Shown here piece after piece: positions 33,170 through 36,093 of a stretch of 36,093 nucleotides of DNA. This stretch comes from Blastocatellia bacterium (GTDB lineage: Bacteria > Acidobacteriota > Blastocatellia > RBC074). How positions within the stretch are numbered: position 1 is the first letter of the stretch; each line of letters starts with the position of its first letter. The stretch spans positions 1 through 36,093 of the forward strand of contig JAEUQN010000062.1 of assembly GCA_016789725.1 (NCBI GenBank), given 5' to 3'. The translations under genes and the position numbers were made by a program. The notes under the pieces were generated by a model. It worked only from the letters and a program-made list of their open reading frames with translations. It made no database searches and was not told the DNA's origin.

Positions 33170-36093
33170 GTGAGCGTTCCCCGAATAACTACTTGGTCTG
33201 GCCGTTCTACTTTTCCTCAGCGACAGTGGCTTCGTCGGTTACTGATTTATGCTGGGTGGCTGTGGCTGCTCGCGCTGATGGCGTGGGCGCAGTATCACGT
33301 TGCTCGTTGGACGACCGAGGAAGGATTACCGCAGAACAGCGTTACCGCCATCGTGCAAACCCGTGACGGGTATCTTTGGCTGGGTACCTTCGGCGGTCTG
33401 GTGCGGTTCGACGGTGTGCGCTTCACCATCCTTAACACAGGCAATACACCACAACTCAAAAGCAACCGCATTACGGCCTTATTTGAAGACCGCGATGGGA
33501 GTTTATGGATCGGTGCGGAAACCGGCGAAATTGCGCGCTACCGGCAGGGCGAATTCGCCGCCTGGACAGGCGTTGGAGGAACGATTCTATCGTTTTATCA
33601 GGAACGCAGTGGGCTGATTTGGGGGCTACGGATGTCGGCGCGTCCGATCCGCTTTGCGCCAGAGCAGCCGGAGCAGGCGGCAGTAGTAACTGCTGCGCAA
33701 GGGCTGGAAGGTGAGCGGTTATATTCTATCTGTGAAGATCAGGCAGGATATTTGTGGGCCACAACTCGACAGGGCGTGACGCTTTGGCGTGACGGCGCGT
33801 TTCGGACCGATCACGGGATCGAAGGGTTACCCCAACGTGGTATTCCGCGTGTCTTTCCCCGTCAGGACGGCAGCTTGTGGGTGGTCGAAGAAAAAGGGCT
33901 GGGGCGCATCCGCAACCAGCGTTTTGAGCTACTCGTTGAGACCACGGACACGATGGGGATTCCGCCGCCACCGTTGCTCAAGACACGCGGCGGCCAAACG
34001 TGGTTCGGTTACCGGGAAAACGCGCTTTGGCACAGCCAAGGGACTGACGGTGCATTTCAGCCGTACTATTTGAAAGAAGCCACGAACAATCAGATTCGCG
34101 TGCTGCTTGAAGATCGCGAGGGTAATCTCTGGATTGGGACGCTGGGCGGCGGGTTAATTCGGCTGCGTCCACGCCGCGTGACAACGCTGTCAAAAGCGGA
34201 CGGGCTGCTCGGCGACGAAATCTTTGCTATCAGCGAGGACGCACAGGGCAATGCCTGGGTAACGATGCCGCAAGGTCTGAACCACATCGCGGGCGGACAA
34301 GGCACATCTCCAACAATTACGGCTTGGAATGAAACTGAAGAGGGACGCAAGTTCGGTGCGACATCTACTTTCTACCGCGATCAGACAGGCAATTTCTGGC
34401 TCGGGGGAAGCAACCGTCTGGCGCAAGTTCGTGATGGGCGGTTGATGGTGCAGGAACGTCCAGCGGCTTCCGGCGCTGTCCGCGCCATCGTGCGCGATCA
34501 GCATGGCGCGCTCTGGCTTGGTATTAGTGGGCAGGGGCTGGCGCGCTACAGCAATGGCGCACTCACGCAGGTTTATAAACCGAGCGATGGGCTGATTTCC
34601 GGCAACATCAACGTCCTGTTCGAAGACCGTGCAGGCGCGCTCTGGATCGGCACGGAGAAAGGCTTGAGCCAATTCAAAGACGAACGTTTCACTAATTACA
34701 CAACGGCGCACGGACTATCGAACGATCTGGTGCGCGACTTATACGAAGATCAGGACGGCGCGCTCTGGATCGGCACGTATGGCGGCGGGTTGAATCGGTT
34801 GAAAGACGGGCGTATTGCACGTGTCACCACAAACCAGGGACTGTTTGACGACTTTGTCTCGCGCATCCTGGTAGACAAACGTGACCGGTTCTGGATGCTC
34901 GGCAATCGCGGCATCTTTTATGTCAGCCGTCAACATTTGAATGATGTTGCAGACGGGCGCAGCCGGTCCGCGCTTTGTAATTCGTATGGCGTAGCCGACG
35001 GCATGCTTTCGAGCGAAGGCAACGGCCCGGTTCAACCCGCTGGTTGGCGGATGCGCGACGGGCGAATGTGGTTTTCGACCATCAAAGGCATTGCCATCGT
35101 TGACCCGCGCGAGGCTGATGCGCCCCCGCCACCTGTCGTGATCGAATACGCCACGCTCGATGGCGTCCCCATAGCTGGGCGCGGAGTAATTGAGGTCGCG
35201 CCGGGCCAGGAAAATCTGGAGCTACACTATACAGGTTTGCATTTCGGCAAGCCGGAACAGGTGCGGTTCAAATATAAGTTGGAAGGACTCAATGCGGACT
35301 GGATTGATTCAGGCACGCGGCGCACGGCCTATTACCCGCATCTGCCGCCGGGCAGCTTCACCTTTCACGTGCTGGCGGCCAACCCGGACGGCGTTTGGAG
35401 CGAGATGAGTGCTCGCCTCAAGATCGTGGTTCGCCCGCCGTTTTATCGCACCTGGTGGTTCATCGTCTTGCTGGTGGTGGGGGTAGCGGGGCTTGTATTA
35501 TTCACCTATAAAGTGCGTGTACGGCAATTGGAGCGCGCCCGCATTGCACAGGAAGAGTTCTCACGTCGCCTGATTGATGCCCATGAAACCGAACGCCGCC
35601 GCATCGCTGCTGATTTGCACGACAGCCTCGGACAAAGTCTCGCCATGATCAAAAATCGCGCTGTATACGGCGCTAATTCCATTACCGACCTGCCGACTGC
35701 CAAAGAAAACTTTGAGCGCATCAACGACGAAGCGGCAACCGTCATTAGTGATGTGCGCGAGATTGCCCATAACTTGCGTCCCTACCTGCTCGACCGCCTC
35801 GGCCTGACCAAAGCTTTGCAAGCGATGTTGCGACATATTGAAGAGACCTGCGCTTTCGACTTAACAATCCAGCTCGAAAATGTGGATGTATTGTTCGCCC
35901 CCGAAGCCGAGATGAGTATTTACCGGATCGTGCAGGAATGTCTCAATAACGTCATCAAGCACGCGGCGGCGACGCAGGTGCTGGTCAGCATTAGCCCGGT
36001 GGAAAACGAACTGGAAATCATAATCGAGGACAATGGTCGGGGCTTTGATTTGACGGCGGATAACACAAATAGTGAAGGAGAAAGGCGGGGGTT
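33170..36093 (+). CDS. reg_prop / Y_Y_Y sensor histidine kinase (NarL-type), 3' truncated
   Basis: The frame is open from GTG 33170 through the window end (about 974 codons). After a signal-like hydrophobic segment (LLIYAGWLWLLALMAWA) come two-component-regulator propeller repeats with the recurrent pattern EDRxGxLWIGT (DGYLWLGTFGGLVRFDG, GALWIGTEKGLSQFKD, GALWIGTYGGGLNRLKDG). A Y_Y_Y domain follows near residues 660-750 (LHYTGLHFG, VRFKYKLEGLNADW, FHVLAANPDGVW), then a membrane span (WWFIVLLVVGVAGLVLF). A HisKA_3 box has the phosphoacceptor His in RRRIAADLHDSLGQSL, and a HATPase domain has the N-box VQECLNNVIKHA and IEDNGRGFDL. It senses an extracytoplasmic signal and should phosphorylate a LuxR-type response regulator, likely encoded just outside the window. 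Confidence 0.88.
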   Translation, partial: MSVPRITTWSGRSTFPQRQWLRRLLIYAGWLWLLALMAWAQYHVARWTTEEGLPQNSVTAIVQTRDGYLWLGTFGGLVRFDGVRFTILNTGNTPQLKSNRITALFEDRDGSLWIGAETGEIARYRQGEFAAWTGVGGTILSFYQERSGLIWGLRMSARPIRFAPEQPEQAAVVTAAQGLEGERLYSICEDQAGYLWATTRQGVTLWRDGAFRTDHGIEGLPQRGIPRVFPRQDGSLWVVEEKGLGRIRNQRFELLVETTDTMGIPPPPLLKTRGGQTWFGYRENALWHSQGTDGAFQPYYLKEATNNQIRVLLEDREGNLWIGTLGGGLIRLRPRRVTTLSKADGLLGDEIFAISEDAQGNAWVTMPQGLNHIAGGQGTSPTITAWNETEEGRKFGATSTFYRDQTGNFWLGGSNRLAQVRDGRLMVQERPAASGAVRAIVRDQHGALWLGISGQGLARYSNGALTQVYKPSDGLISGNINVLFEDRAGALWIGTEKGLSQFKDERFTNYTTAHGLSNDLVRDLYEDQDGALWIGTYGGGLNRLKDGRIARVTTNQGLFDDFVSRILVDKRDRFWMLGNRGIFYVSRQHLNDVADGRSRSALCNSYGVADGMLSSEGNGPVQPAGWRMRDGRMWFSTIKGIAIVDPREADAPPPPVVIEYATLDGVPIAGRGVIEVAPGQENLELHYTGLHFGKPEQVRFKYKLEGLNADWIDSGTRRTAYYPHLPPGSFTFHVLAANPDGVWSEMSARLKIVVRPPFYRTWWFIVLLVVGVAGLVLFTYKVRVRQLERARIAQEEFSRRLIDAHETERRRIAADLHDSLGQSLAMIKNRAVYGANSITDLPTAKENFERINDEAATVISDVREIAHNLRPYLLDRLGLTKALQAMLRHIEETCAFDLTIQLENVDVLFAPEAEMSIYRIVQECLNNVIKHAAATQVLVSISPVENELEIIIEDNGRGFDLTADNTNSEGERRG

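Overview
The window looks like a chromosome segment of an Acidobacteriota bacterium, probably of the Blastocatellia type. This is inferred from gene content: a DUF1592/DUF1552 pair with planctomycete-type cytochrome c motifs, a CadC-like winged-helix/PD40 regulator, several CRTAC1 (FG-GAP plus ASPIC/UnbV) proteins, a reg_prop/Y_Y_Y sensor kinase, and many short palindromic repeats. No rRNA, intact tRNA, CRISPR array or transposase gene was seen.

Layout. (1) Positions 1-3243, plus strand: the 3' end of a TPR gene with an in-frame TGA just before its apparent natural end, a Tat-type alkaline-phosphatase-superfamily protein, and an unrecognised 403-residue protein. (2) Positions 3300-7780, minus strand: DUF1592 multidomain cytochrome-like protein followed by Tat-exported DUF1552 protein, separated by a heptad-rich inverted repeat. 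(3) Positions 8019-14441: a membrane-anchored winged-helix/PD40 protein (minus), then a secreted trypsin-like protease and a secreted HELTH-type metallopeptidase with VCBS-like repeats (plus). (4) Positions 14442-15461: a degenerate region with a frameshifted domain remnant, then the 3' half of a tRNA-Met-like (CAU) gene and its terminator. This looks like an attachment-site scar and may mark the edge of an integrated island. (5) Positions 15462-32684, plus strand: a long co-directional gene set. It holds a TPR-FG-GAP-UnbV lipoprotein, an UnbV-like CRTAC1 protein abutting an UnbU/NqrB-RnfD-like membrane protein, an ABC importer (permease, ATPase, substrate-binding protein), an asparagine-synthetase-like ligase, a RaSEA-like radical SAM enzyme, a halogenase-like flavoprotein, another CRTAC1 protein, an 87-residue NQ-repeat coiled coil and a secreted amidohydrolase. 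(6) Positions 33170-end: a reg_prop/Y_Y_Y histidine kinase cut by the window edge, apparently transcribed without a leader.

The most interesting part is 19182-28928. An UnbV/UnbU pair plus a periplasmic binding protein resembles, from memory, the conserved UnbL/UnbV/UnbU accessory set of enediyne clusters. Here no polyketide synthase is in view. The set is instead followed by an amide-forming ligase, a radical SAM enzyme and a halogenase-like flavoenzyme. This is a plausible undescribed biosynthesis or uptake-and-modification system; the functional link is inference.

A second theme is the density of short inverted-repeat elements: five families, six copies, almost all wedged between co-directional genes. 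One of them supplies the last 13 codons of the UnbU-like gene.
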